From positions 3,472,001 to 3,536,000 of the forward strand of contig JAGVVL010000015.1 in assembly GCA_018287875.1 (NCBI GenBank): a stretch of 64,000 nucleotides of DNA, given 5' to 3'. A model generated the notes under the pieces. It had not been told where the DNA came from. It worked only from the letters and a program-made list of their open reading frames with translations, and searched no databases. The DNA is from Nigrospora sphaerica (Eukaryota > Ascomycota > Sordariomycetes > Amphisphaeriales > Apiosporaceae). A program made the position numbers and the translations under genes. Of the stretch, positions 34,324-45,728 are shown in pieces; the stretch's first letter is position 1, and every line of letters begins with the position of its first letter.

Positions 34324-36140
34324 GGAGGCAACCTCTTTTTTCCGCTTTCTTTTCTGCTGCCGCTCGGGCTGACAGATTTTGCGTGCGTGCTTTTAGTTCC
34401 AGGGCGTGGGCCGCGTAACCAAAGTAAAGGCGCGCCACCCCTCCCTGTCCTGTTCTTCATGATACACGATAGATGCGAGACCATAGGATACCCCCTTTCA
34501 GCAATATGATGAACTTGGCTTTATTTTACCCTTTTCCCGGCGGCAGGGGTGGAAAACAGCACCCCCGTAGGACCACGGACAACGCGACGAAGCCTTCGGT
34601 TAAGTGGCGGAGGGAAGATTCTTAGAGCAGGTAATGGCTTAGCGGCTGCATCTTGTCTTTTTCTCTCGGGGAACATGCCTTCCCTGATTATGGAGAGGTA
34701 CTTATTTGTTTGGCAGTCGGCGCTCATCTGTGTACCATGTACATCCAGTGCCTTACCCTATCCGTACCCAGCGCCCTCGGGCTTGGTTATAAGAATACGT
34801 ATCCTGCACGTTTGCGATGTCGATGAAGCGCGCAGCTGAATTCACGCCGGCCAGGAAAGGAGCCCCGATCTTGATTGGTAGCTATGACTCCCACATGTTC
34901 CTCGGCGGATATTCATGAACGCAATAGTCCGCTACCGAATCGGAACCACGGCCCACTCTGCCTATTCCCTTCTACGCATGGAGGTAGCTGAGGTGATTAT
35001 AGGCAAGTGTGCCTGCCTAAGTAGGTTATCTATGGCAGGGATGGGCGGCAGAGGGCAGCTGGGCATTGGATCCAATTCATTCGGCAATACTGATGATGAG
35101 AGTGTACCCATCGAATGGATAATTACTCATTGCTCATACCACCTTCCGTACGGAAGTATTCACATTAGTATGTACTATACTAGGTAGCCACGCATCGTTC
35201 CCTAACACCTTCCATATTCTGATGATTGACAACTCCTGCTGCGGAGCAACCGAGACCCCGGGTCCTACTGGAGGCCTCGCATCGCAGCCAGCAGACCGCC
35301 ACTGCATCATGAGAACTTGCTTCGCTTGCCGGGCTAGATATGTTCCTGCCTTAACAGATGGGTCTACAAAAACCAAAACCGATCGTATGGTGGCAGGGAC
35401 ATTAATGGAATCTTAGACAGACACGAAGTGCCGCGGAAACTTAAGGCACATGGAAATGTCTGCGTGCCCTTTGACAAACCACTGAACGGTGCGTTTGTAG
35501 ATGGTTGTGAGCCACTGCAAGGAAGGCGAAGCGGCTACATTCCTTGCAAACATCCTGGTGTTATTCCTATGTACCCAACGTAGTATATGTGGCGGAGTAG
35601 TAATATAGGTAGATCACTTGCAACTCGTGTGGTTTCTGTCAATCGAGCCCTGCCTCCCATTTAGATTGAACTGATGCCAAAACTTAGTTGTGTCTTCAGC
35701 GCTTACCACTGCCATATTTTTATGAGTGGCAATCTCAACTGTGCTATCCATGGATGCCTTTGTGCTGGTTGAAGTGGATTTTGTCACCCAGTTCCTGCCA
35801 TCGTACCCCCTCCTCGCTTCCATCCCCTCGTTTCCATTCCATAGCTGCCATTTGGGAATCCGTGCTTCCTGCTCTTTATGTCCCCACGAGACCTCACTCC
35901 TGCCGAAATTCCCGCTCCTTCTGGGCCAATGAGGAATGTGCCTTAAATGTTGAGAGTGATTGGGAGCCCCCCAAGATTGAAACTACTAGCCGACGTCCAG
36001 ACTTCTCTCGGATTGATTTCCCTTCTCTTCTCCATGTTCACATGAGGTGAACATCTGGCCCTCGCGCATACACGCACAAGCACACGCACACAAGCTCTCT
36101 CTCTCTCTCTATTTCTCTCCCAGACACACACAAAAACACA
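34324..36140. other. Gene-poor transition into accessory block
   Basis: 1.8 kb with lower GC than the flanking genes. Several short frames exist, including a short Cys-containing one ending at about 35581, but none has a start, length or resemblance that supports a gene. A CT-rich stretch at 36093-36118 leads into the decanucleotide repeat. Confidence 0.4.
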
Positions 36141-36250
36141 CACACATACACACACATACACACACATACACACACATACACACACATACACACACATACA
36201 CACACATACACACACATACACACACATACACACACATACACACACATACA
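36141..36250 (+). repeat. Decanucleotide tandem array (CACACATACA)x11
   Basis: Eleven perfect copies of the 10-bp unit CACACATACA, followed by ten bases of CA-rich sequence and then the ATG of copy A at 36261. The array therefore lies in the 5' leader or core promoter of that gene. Perfect identity of all copies suggests recent expansion. Confidence 0.97.
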
Positions 36251-36260
36251 CACACACACC

Positions 36261-36580
36261 ATGCCGAAATTTCGCCCCGCGCTTGCGGCCGCTCAGGACG
36301 CTGACGAGGACGACAATGAGGATGCCCTCCTTCCTGCCCCTGCAGTCGCCTCTGCCCCGCGCCCCGGCCTCGCTCCTGCCGCCAAATCCGCCCTGCGGGA
36401 AATGGCGAAGAATAGTATAATAATCTTCGTTTTAGCGGGCGGTCTTTTCCTTGACGTAAAAGACAAGGGCGGGCCCCATTACGAGGTTCGCGAATCGGCC
36501 GCCACCATCGCCCTCGTTCTCTCCGGGGTCACGATGGTAGCCTTTTGTCTCCCCCCGCTTGCTCGCGTTATCGGGCGTAG
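36261..36580 (+). pseudogene. Small four-TM protein family, copy A, 5' part (split by retroelements)
   Basis: Function not recognised. The ATG at 36261 opens a frame that encodes an acidic, Ala/Pro-rich N-terminus (DADEDDNEDALLPAP) and two hydrophobic segments (SIIIFVLAGGLFLDV and IALVLSGVTMVAFCLPP), then LARVIGR. At 36580 the frame is cut by an insertion. The five bases CGTAG at 36576-36580 recur at 44594-44598 after the insertion, and reading on from 44599 continues the same frame. Homology with copies B and C (47433 and 48184) supports one ancestral gene. Read uninterrupted it would be a short membrane protein with a cytosolic or lumenal acidic tail. It is disrupted in this assembly; whether an intact allele exists elsewhere is unknown. 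Confidence 0.65.
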
Positions 36581-36954
36581 TGTTACGACCCAAAAAGATC
36601 AAGCCAAGAAAAGTGGCTCAGCACCGCACTAGCCACCTAAGGACCTCCCCAGCCACAAAGGAAACTATTGACAAAAGAAGGGCAACCATGGGAACATTGC
36701 CCAGGCAAGAGAACTATTGCCAAGACCAGGAAGACTTCCTAATTGGGACAGGAGGTCACGTGATGGATATGAGGATCGCAAGCTATCCAAGCTATCCACA
36801 GGGATGGATATGTAGGATCACTAGCTATCCAACATATCCACGGTATCAGTGAGGGAATGACTTAGTATATAAGTCAAAAGGATTTCCTAGTCAGATAGTC
36901 ATTACCTTAGTGATCAATCTAAGCATCTATCTTACCCATAGATAGGAGTAACCT
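36581..36954 (+). mobile_element. Solo LTR, left part (interrupted by the LINE)
   Basis: Begins TGTTACG and, with 44439-44593, forms a 529-bp LTR ending CGTTACA, the TGTTAC/GTTACA termini usual for Ty3/gypsy-type LTRs. It is flanked by a perfect 5-bp target duplication CGTAG (36576-36580 and 44594-44598). A TATATAAG box at 36866-36873 fits an LTR promoter. There is no internal gag-pol region between the LTR halves other than the LINE, so it is read as a solo LTR left by LTR-LTR recombination. Confidence 0.8.
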
Positions 36955-37387
36955 GGCTGGCGAAGTCGGACTCTACAGCCTCCCTGCGGCGCCGGCTGGA
37001 AATCTTCCTGGGTCAATTGACTGAGGAAGAGCCGATGTAGAGACGCATTCTGCACGAAAGTGCAGCGAGGCGCTATTGCTGCGTCGCTATGTCGCTGCTC
37101 TGGAGTTTTGCTGATACGATCTGTGATGCGGGATTTTCGGGCGTCGCACGACCGAAAACTTTTCGCCCCCGCCAAACGTAGCAAGCAGCCTCGAAAATCG
37201 ACACCACGCGACGCCGAATCGACGACAAATCGGCCGCGCAGCGAAGGCCCTCGTCTCTATAGAGGGATTTGGGTAGAAAAACCATCCGACGTCGACTCGG
37301 TTCTCGAAGCGACGATAGGACACCCTCGGCCCTGCCGAGCTCTGAGACGGCTTGCAGCGAACAGCCGCGAGGGCATCGAACGAATAC

Positions 37388-38780
37388 CTAAGTGGACGTG
37401 CGTACGGAGTAATGGAAGTTGTTAAGAACACGGGGACGGAGTCGTTAAGGTAATAGTGGCTACGGCTGGCCGCCCGTGTCGCCCTTTAAGGTGACAGCGC
37501 ACCGCTCCGGAGACGAACATATGGTGGATCAGGGCAGGTTAGTCGAGGCCTTACGGGGTACTATGCCGGCGTGGTGGTACCCCTTACCGAAGGCCTACGG
37601 CAAGACATAGTCGGCTCGCCGGCAGAGATGGCGGCGAGCAACGGGAAGCCGGTCTAGGGCTCGCCACCCTAGGACACCGGTGGGCCGTAGCATAGCACGA
37701 CGACCGCGGGACCGGCAGAAGAACAGGGTAGCCCCTACGTCCCCTACTCGCACTAGGGTCGACTAGAGATGGAACCGGTTCGAGGACTTACCGTGGAAGG
37801 GGATGAACAGCTGGATTGGGCCAGCCCAGGGACCTGGAGACAAGGATGAGACGGACTGCCTTCGATTGTGCCAAAGGGCATCTTCTCTGTCGGAGTGTCG
37901 CTAGCGTAGGTGCTATCCTGGGAGGCTGCAGGTCGAGGAGGTCGTGCTATGGCTCGAGAGGACGGATGCGCATGTCGGTGGTCCTAGAGAGGGATATGCC
38001 CTTGCAGGCTGCTTAAGATGCAAACCTTCTATTCCCCCCCTTTCTATAGAAAGCGCAGAGAACTTGACCCGGGGAATAGGAGGCTAAGTGGGCGTGCGTA
38101 CGGAGTAATGGAAGTTGTTAAGAGCACGGGAACGGAGTCGTTAAGGCAATAGTGGCTACGGCTGGCCGCCCGTGTCGCCCTTCGGGGTGACAGCGCACCG
38201 CTCCGGAGACGAACATATGGTGGATCAGGGCAGGTTAGTCGAGGCCTTACGGGGTACTATGCCGGCGTGGTGGTACCCCTTACCGAAGGCCTACGGCAAG
38301 ACATGGTCGGCTCGCCGGCAGAGATGGCGGCGAGCAACGGGAAGCCAGTCTAGGGCTCGCCACCCTAGGACACCGGTGGGCCGTAGCATAGCACGACGAC
38401 CGCGGGACCGGCAGAAGAACAGGGTAGCCCCTACGTCCCCTACTCGCACTAGGGTCGACTAAAGATGGAACCGGTTCGAGGACTTGCCGTGGAAGGGGAT
38501 GAACAGCTGGATGGGGCCAGCCTAGGGACCTGGAGATAAGGATAAGATGGACTGCCTTCGATTGTGCTAAAGGGCATCTTCTCTGTCGGAGTGTCGCTGG
38601 CGTAAGTGCTATCCTGGGAGGCTGCAGGTCGAGGAGGTCGTGCTATGGCTCGAGAGGACGGATGCGCATGTCGGTGGTCCTAGAGAGGGATATGCCCTTG
38701 CGGGCTGCTTAAGGTGCAAACCTTCTATTCCCCACCTCTTTCTATGGAAAGCGCAGAGAACTAGACCCGGGGATAGGGGG
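37388..38780 (+). repeat. Two-copy 696-bp tandem repeat in the LINE 5' region
   Basis: Copy 1 spans 37388-38083 and copy 2 spans 38084-38780. They are nearly identical over their whole length with a few substitutions (many G/A or C/T) and small indels. The unit has no long ORF. The second copy ends 36 bp before the ORF1 ATG at 38817, so the repeats are 5' UTR or promoter monomers of the element. Confidence 0.95.
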
Positions 38781-38816
38781 CCTCCAACGGCGACTCAACG
38801 CCAACCCAGAGGCCAG

Positions 38817-40448
38817 ATGGACTCTGGGACCATCATCGTGATGGCTTCACCTCCTTGTGAGGACACCACCGATGAGGTGATGACGGGAAACGACTCTCCC
38901 GACCACCTTGAAGAAGCTTCCCCCACTTATACTCACAAGAGGAAGCGAACGGGGCAGAATAAGGCCCCTGCGAACGGTCCACTGCGAAACCGAAGGAAGG
39001 TCGACGACACTCGAGAAACTTCGGCGACGGAAGAAGCCGCGACTATGGTGTAAGGACACCATCCGGCTTCGGACGCACTATCCCCGATTTTGAGTGATAT
39101 GGACAAACGACACAACACCCGACGATCGGTGCTTACCAAGATTGCTCACGCCTTGGATAGCATTATCGAAGAATACCGCGACGAAGACAAGGAACTAGCT
39201 GCGGAGATCACGAAAGGTTTTACGGTGTTTCTACAGGGGAAGACCGGGGACACAATTTGCCCCCACCCGAAAGAACGCCTCCTGCCGGAGACCGGCCCGA
39301 CCCGTGTGGAACCTCTCGGGGCCCCCACGCGCAGCTGGGCCGACGTCGCACGAGCGGGACAGAAACCACCGCCTCAAGACGGTGCAAACAAGCGGATCCA
39401 GCAAGCGAATCAACGAGAGGATCTCCGAGTTCTCGTGAGGATCCCAGAGGCACACCGAAACTGGGCACATGCCTAATACAACTTCGCCCTACGACAGGCC
39501 GTGTGTAAGACCCTCGACCTATCTTTGGTCGACGTCCCCGATGTCTACTATACAGCTACGGGCGTCGCTGTCCGCCTAAGAAACAAAGAAACGAAGGAGA
39601 TACTTCTCCGAAGGAAGGAAGAACTAGCACGAAGCCTCCGAGCTAACGCAGTCGAGGTCCCGGTCACGTGGGTTAACTATGTGGTCCCTGGCTGCCCGAC
39701 ACGCCTTCCGAATATCTTCGGCGAGATATTCGAGACCGAAGCACTCTTACGAGATGAAGTCATTGCGTAAACCGGCGTCGAGCTAGTAAGCGTGCGCTGG
39801 TCGCGACAGGAACCGATACCGGGGACGAACAAGAGATCATGTATTATCTCGTTCCTATAGAAAGTCCTTCCGTTTCGGCTCTTTGCAGTAAGCGGGCTCG
39901 CCCGTCTAATCGAGAAGCGCACGCCTCCTAGTCGACACAACCCAGGATGCCAAGGATACCACCCGAGCTAAGTCTGCACACGAACTGATAAATGCGAGAA
40001 CTGCAGCGCCCAGCTCCCGGTAGGACATAACCACCTACAGCCGTGCTAGGAACGCCCACGATGTGCGAACTGCTATAGGCTAGCTCTAGCGAACCACAAG
40101 AACTGTCCGGCGAAGCCAGTGGTGAAGAAAGGCAAGTTAGTACGCCCTACACGAAATGAGCTCGCCAAGATCCGCTAGACAGGCAGCCTTCTCTACAAGA
40201 CAGCCCAACCCTAAGGAACAAGCCAAGGAGACAACATACAAGAGGAATCTAGCCTAAGATTAGACACGCCTAATGTCGACAGGAACACTGTCGATGTGGC
40301 TATGGAGGACCCGACTCACACACCCCCGGAAGCCCTAGGAAGACGACCTCAGCTCACCTAAGAGAACAAGACGAAGCGCAGCCAACGGAACATCCCACGT
40401 ATTAACTACCGCGTGCTCGACAGTATGGCTAGTATGGACTATGAATAG
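38817..40448 (+). pseudogene. LINE ORF1 (gag-like, zinc knuckles), nonsense-riddled
   Basis: Nucleic-acid-binding ORF1 of the LINE. The frame from ATG 38817 to TAG 40446-40448 spans 543 codons and keeps phase throughout but carries nine internal stops (39051, 39474, 39768, 39858, 39969, 40047, 40176, 40212, 40359), all TAA or TAG. Recognisable parts are a basic N-terminus (KRKRTGQNK), a helical stretch (LDSIIEEYRDEDKELAAEI), an RRM-like core (GVAVRLRNKETKEILLRRKE) and C-terminal zinc knuckles with the pattern CENC...H...C and CANC...H...C. The terminal TAG overlaps the ORF2 ATG. It cannot make a full protein as it stands. Confidence 0.85.
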
Positions 40449-43400
40449 GGTAAGCGATTGGACGCACTCGACACGCACCAGGTTAGGACGACAAGTCTTA
40501 CAGGTGGTGCAGGCTAACGTGGGCAAATCGTCACCAGCCCACACGGCCTTACTACAGCAATGCTGGGAGGACCACATAGACGTGATTCTCGTGCAGGAGC
40601 CATCCGTCATGAACGACGGCAGGAACAGATTCAACTCGTACCCAGGCTATAGTGCTTACGTCCCGGTCGACCACTGGGACAGCACTTCCACCTAGCCCCG
40701 GGTCATGACTTATGTCCGGAAAGACAGCAGGCTGAAGACAAGGTTAAAGAGGCCATGGAAGACCAGAGATCTCCTATGGCTCGAGATCGACCACTTCACC
40801 TTCATTAACGTATACAGACCCCCAGACAAGCCATTAAGCCAGGCGACACGACTCCTCTTAGCCTTACAACCACCACTTAATTGTGTGGTCGCGGGGGACT
40901 TTAACGCATGGTATAACGCCTGGGACCTAGATATCCGATAAACCCGGAACGCGGGGCTCGAGATCCACGACTGGGCCGTCGCGAATGGACTCAGCTATAT
41001 AGGAGAGATAGGAGTCCCGATAAACGTGGCGGGGTATACTATCGATCTAACATTCTCGAACATCCCTTTCGCTATAGCGGTGGTAGACTCCAAACTCCAA
41101 ATAGGGGCAGACCACGAAACGATCCGACTCTCCATTCCAAGGAATGGTCGCATATTTAGGATACAGTATCGATACTCTATACTGGAAAATAAGCTGAAAA
41201 CCTTCGCTGGTATTATCGAACTAGGTCTGCAAAGCTGCACGCCACTCCCTCCGACACCTACGACAGACCAGCTGGACCTGCAGGCGACGGAGATCCTAAG
41301 CCTTTTACGAAAAGCGCTAGAAACGGTCGGGAAATAACCTATTAAAAACGGCCGTGACGCACCATGGTGGACCGACACCTGTCGGGAGGCCCGGGACGCA
41401 TTCCGGCGAGCAAGAAGACATTGCCAAAGGGATTGGAGACACCTCGAAGAGCGAAAACATTTCCTCGCGGTAGTGAGACAAGAGAAGCGGAGATACTGGC
41501 GGCAGCGAATCGACTCGATCCAGTCAGACGAAGACCTATACAAGGTGGTTCAATGGTATAAGCTATAGCCGGCCATTCCATCGCCCCCGCTCGTTATTAG
41601 GGACAAGACGATTGAAGACACGGAAGAGAAGGCACACGCCCTCCGTAAGGCCCTCCTAGAGCGGTTCACAGACGCCGAAGACCTCGAGGGCGACCCTCTT
41701 GAGATCCCGACAATACCGCGGCGCGCCCTTCCCTGGGACACCTACATCTCCAGAGAGGAGCTAACAGCCGCCACGATTGCGGTGAAAAGCACCTCACCAG
41801 GAGTCGATGGCATCTCGGTAAGGCTACTTAAAGCGTGCTGGCATGCCGTCCAAGAGCCGATACAATCCCTCTTCCAGGCCTGCTTACGGATTGGCCACCA
41901 CCCATGCCCATTCCGAACAGCCGAGGTCGTGATGTTACGGAAACCGAACAAGAAAGACCTCTCAAACCCTCGCTCCTGGCGACCGATCGCCCTCCTCTCC
42001 TATCTTAGGAAAGGCCTCGAAAGGCTCGTCGCGAGGCGGATCGCCAACACAGCACTCCTATACAAGGTAGTCAGCCCACAATAAGCGGGCGCCTTGCCGA
42101 CACGAGCAGCTTCGGACCTCCTTGCCTGCTTAACACACGAGATTGAACACTCCCTAGAGACTAGGCGTACAGCCTCGATTCTCACCTTGGATGTGAAAGG
42201 CGTATTCGACGCAACGCTTAAGAAGCGGCTTATGCTCCGTATAAGATAACAGGGCTGGGCTACACCGCTAGTGAAGTTCGTGGGCTCCTTTATGGAAGAA
42301 AGACAAGTGCGGATTCGACTCGAGGATGTCACAACAGCACCATAGACGATCCAATGCGGTCTGCCATAAGGTTCCCCCGCCTCCCCCATCCTCTTCCTCC
42401 TATATATCGCAGATATCCTGCTCGAGGACACAAGACACCGATTCGGATACGCGGATGATATATGCTTTTACCGAGAAAGCAAGTCCCTCCAGGAGAACGC
42501 ACAACAGCTATCGAACGACCTAAACGACGTCCTAAACTGGGGCCGAGAAAACAAGGTCACGATCGACCCGGAGAAGAGCGATCTGCTCCACTTTACATGC
42601 GGAAGGAACCTGGAGGGACTTCCGAGCGTCTCGGCAAGAGACCACGGCCTCACGGTGCACGCCTCGGAGAAGCCCGTACGATGGCTCGGCGTCTGGTTCG
42701 ACCCGAAGCTTCGGTTCACGGAGCACGTGAAGAGGAAAGCGGTACAAGCGCGGAACGTCGTACGACACCTCCGGAGCCTAGCCAACACCCAGCGAGGCCC
42801 TCCGCTAAGAGCCCTCCGGAAAGCCATCTTTACCTGCGTTCTTCTTATTCTCACCTACGGGGCCGAGGTATAGTACGGGGGGCGCACGAAGACCCGAAAG
42901 ATCGTTAGCAAAGAACGCAGTACGGAAGTGGCAACCCGGCAAGAAGCGCATATAGATAAGATAGACCGGGTCTTAAGAGAAGCGATACGGGCTGTTCTAC
43001 CTGTATAGAGGACAACGCCGACAGCCACGCTATACAGGGACGCAGGGGTCCCAACGGCACGAATCGCACTAGAAGCGGCGTTCTATCACTTCGGACAGCG
43101 GCTCCAGTCGGTGGACAAGGACCACATGCTAACAGCGCGAACGGCACTACAGCCCTACCCACCAGGCCGCTGCTACGGCTCTCTACAGCCAGCACGGACC
43201 AGACTCTAGAGAGCAGCCAGACTCCTGCCTAGTTGTCCGCGGCCACAGTACCTCCCAAGGAGATACACACCGGTGCAGGAGCCGCCGAAAGACAAAAAGA
43301 CAGCGGCGAAGGACTTTGCAACGTGGTAGTCGAAGCTTCCCGATACCCACCTCGTAGTCTTCTCGGACGGGTCGAAAGGACCTAACGGGGCTGTCGGCTG

Positions 43401-44226
43401 GGGCTTTGCTATCTATAGAAACGGACGGAAACTGTACTAAGATAAAGGACGACTGGGCCTTGCTGACGTCTTTGACGGAGAAGCCGTCGGAGCGTGGCAA
43501 GGTCTACGTCGAGCTTATCGGGTGGACCCAGGCGCGACAATCCACGTCTGCTTAGATAATACGTCGGTTATTCGGGGCCTCACGGGAAACGCGCCGAAAA
43601 GCTCATAAGAGGCCTTCCTCGCCTTCCAAGAGCTAGCAACGATTGCCGACGTCCATGTTCGATGGGTGCCAGGCCACGAAGGGATCCAAGGTAACGAGGA
43701 GGCCGACAGGCTTGCGAAGGAAGGAGCAGCGCTGCCCACAAGCGCCCCTTCCCAGGCTACCTACGCGGGCGTAAAGAGACTCCGAAAGACGATCGTCAAG
43801 GACCAGTTCGCAAAGTGGTGGGAGGAAGCCTCCCAGGGCTGCAAACGCTACCGAAAACTTGGATTCACTACAGCAACTCTCAAGACACCAAAGGAGCTAG
43901 ATCTCCTTAGACGAACACTCCACAACTTTCTTGCACTCCGGTTAGGGCACGGAGACTTCGACTGGTACCATAAGAAGTTACAACACAGGCGGTACGATCG
44001 ATGCGCGTGCCGATTGCTACGAACACCAGAGCACCTAGTCTACTGCCGCAAAACGCGAAGGCACCGGGCCCGATGGCCAAAGTTCGACCCCGAACCGGAA
44101 ACCTTACAAGCATACTGGCAAAGGCTGATACACAGCCCAGAGCAGTTTCAACTCTTTACTTCCTTAACAAAGTACTACGAGGATATATGCCCACCATCGA
44201 CAGGCAGTAGAGGTCACTCTACGTAA
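40441..44226 (+). pseudogene. LINE ORF2: APE endonuclease, reverse transcriptase, RNase H (nonsense-riddled)
   Basis: Polyprotein of a non-LTR retrotransposon, 1261 codons in one unbroken phase with 14 internal stops, all TAA or TAG. Domain order: APE endonuclease (VVQANVGKSSPAH, DVILVQEPS, VVAGDFNAW, a GADHETIRL variant of the SDH motif); reverse transcriptase (SPGVDGISVRLLKACW, RSWRPIALLS, an LPxGSP motif whose Q codon reads TAA at 42367, and the catalytic YADD in FGYADDICFYRES); RNase H (VVFSDGSKGPNGAVGWGFAI ... HVRWVPGHEGIQGNEEADRL); and a C-terminal Cys/His segment (CRLLRTPEHLVYC). All motifs are intact apart from stops, so degeneration is nearly pure transition mutation. It is a fungal selfish element and no longer functional. 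Confidence 0.92.
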
Positions 44227-44438
44227 GGCAATAGCCACCCAGACAGAACCAGCGCCGGGAACAAACTCGCACGGAGGAGTGATGGAGACGGCTAGACTAA
44301 AAGATTGCCATTGGGCTCGATATGCGGGATATCTAGATATGTAGATAGACTCTCGCACGCCAGATGCCCCCTGGGAGGCGGGACATTGTCCCAACACGGC
44401 GATAAATACAAAGAAGAAGAAGAAGATGGGAGTAACCT

Positions 44439-44593
44439 CCTAACGACCTATTGTGAAGTTCAGACCAGTTACCCAGTCAAGCACCCTCAGTCATCAGTTA
44501 CCCTACAACCAGTGTTCAAGCTAGACAGACGCTCTCTGTCCCTGATTGTACAAACCCTACGTCACGCAGTACCTAGGTATAGCGTTCGTTACA
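44439..44593 (+). mobile_element. Solo LTR, right part
   Basis: The remaining 155 bp of the LTR, ending CGTTACA at 44593 and followed by the second CGTAG target copy (44594-44598). Immediately preceded by the LINE's 3' target duplication (44425-44438). Confidence 0.78.
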
Positions 44594-45246
44594 CGTAGGC
44601 CCAGAGCTGACAATGTGTTGATGGCTGCCCGGTTGGGCTCCGTTTGTTGGTTTGCGACATTGGTTGCCCTCCTGGTAACCGTTTTGTCATGTCACCCAAT
44701 GGCGGGTTGATGATTGCTTTGGCCGCGATGCCCTTCCTCAGTTTTCTGGGCTTCGCGGTCTACTTCATCTGGCCCGTCGAGACGCAGTAAGACAGACCGG
44801 GTTTTTCTTTTTTCCCCTTTTTTCTTTCTTCCCTTTTAAAGAAAGTAAAACAAAGAGGGCTTGGGATCGTACTTTCCACCATTCCCCTCTTCCTCCCCTC
44901 TCTCACATTTACAGGAATGGGTGGGAAATGACCCGAAACCTAAGAACAAAACTATGCCGTTCGGAAGCGTTAATGACCAGTCACCCTCTCCCTTTCTCTC
45001 TCTTTTCTCCTCTTTCCTCTCTCTTTCTCTCTCTTTTCTCCTTTTTCCTCTCTCTTTCTCTCCGGTATCATTACCGGACCCCGGCGATTGGCTACACTTT
45101 GACGTGGTGTCGGGGCTCAGTACGGAATCAATCGATACGACGCGCAAAGCCATTCCGACAGTTTCTTAATCCGTCGAAGGCGAGTCGTTTCCGGAAGCCA
45201 AGATTAGCCCAATGCATCCAGACATCGAAAACAGAAATGCAGACAT
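44594..45246 (+). pseudogene. Small four-TM protein family, copy A, 3' part
   Basis: Continues the copy A frame after the second CGTAG: a basic loop (RPRADNVLMAAR), a third hydrophobic segment (LGSVCWFATLVALLVTVLSC) and then TGA TGA. A fourth hydrophobic segment (MIALAAMPFLSFLGFAVYFI) follows in the -1 frame and ends at VETQ/TAA 44790. A GTAAGA donor at 44787 and an acceptor at 44911-44914 (CACATTTACAG) bound a 128-bp intron with a counterpart in copy B; the next exon begins with an NGWEMT-encoding segment and runs into a CT-repeat-derived Leu/Ser/Phe tail that stays open to 45246. The family is unrecognised; membrane localisation is inferred from hydrophobicity only. Confidence 0.55.
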
Positions 45247-45598
45247 GAAAATATTATGAGAGAGAGGAACCGCGGCACAACCATTTCCGCGAAGACACCA
45301 AGATACACCCAGAGAGAGGACACTGCCGCTTGAGCGCTTCGCCTCCGAAGTTTCTCGCCATCATTGAATTCGCCCTCGAGTTGGACGAAGATGCTAGATT
45401 GGCAGCCACTGAACCGGCATCCATGAAGAGCGTGGCCACAAACACCCTCCAACGTACAGCGACTTTTGCCTACAAACGCTTTAACAGGGCAAGCATGGGC
45501 TGGAAAAGGATCTAAGCTGGGGATTTACATGCTGTTCGCCATTTCTTGACGTCAATGAAAGGTCAAACTTACGGCTTTGCCGCCCTGCAAGAGATAAA

Positions 45599-45690
45599 TT
45601 CCCTATCTACCAAACCTCGGCCACTCCGCAATTCAGTCGCTTACCCTCAAAGAGAATAAAGGCCTCTGGAGCGCATACCGAATCCTTTAC
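45599..45690. repeat. Diverged direct repeat R1 (partner at 48846-48940)
   Basis: Starts with CTACCAAACCTCGGCCACT and is clearly similar, though imperfectly, to 48846-48940. On the minus strand both copies can be read as similar peptides (EAFI...KRL), but neither gives a supported gene. They mark the tandem-duplicated nature of this block. Confidence 0.65.
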
Positions 45691-45728
45691 TACAATCTGC
45701 AACCTCAACCTGTACTCCCTCTGTCACC

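Larger units (their letters stand above)
36955..44424 (+). mobile_element. Full-length Tad/I-like non-LTR retrotransposon (LINE), RIP-damaged
   Basis: A 7.47-kb LINE inserted in the solo LTR. The 14 bases before it (36941-36954, GATAGGAGTAACCT) recur after its 3' end (44425-44438, GATGGGAGTAACCT) with one mismatch, marking the target duplication. The 3' end is an AAG-rich tail (about 44410-44424), not a polyA. It has a long 5' region with a 696-bp tandem duplication, an ORF1 (gag-like, CCHC knuckles) and an ORF2 with APE endonuclease, reverse transcriptase and RNase H. RNase H plus APE and two ORFs fit the Tad1/I group. Both ORFs are full of TAA/TAG stops but have no frameshift, so it is immobile on its own. 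Family assignment is from domain order; no search was run. Confidence 0.9.

Noticed and set aside
35408..35581. Short frame with three Cys resembling a small secreted protein end
   Set aside because: No ATG or signal peptide in frame, upstream exons would be guesses, and composition is not distinctive.
44836..45153. Minus-strand ORFs here and at 47656-47985 sharing FPTHSCKCERG
   Set aside because: The shared text is the antisense of the duplicated intron block of copies A and B; the plus strand has splice signals, so antisense coding is unlikely.
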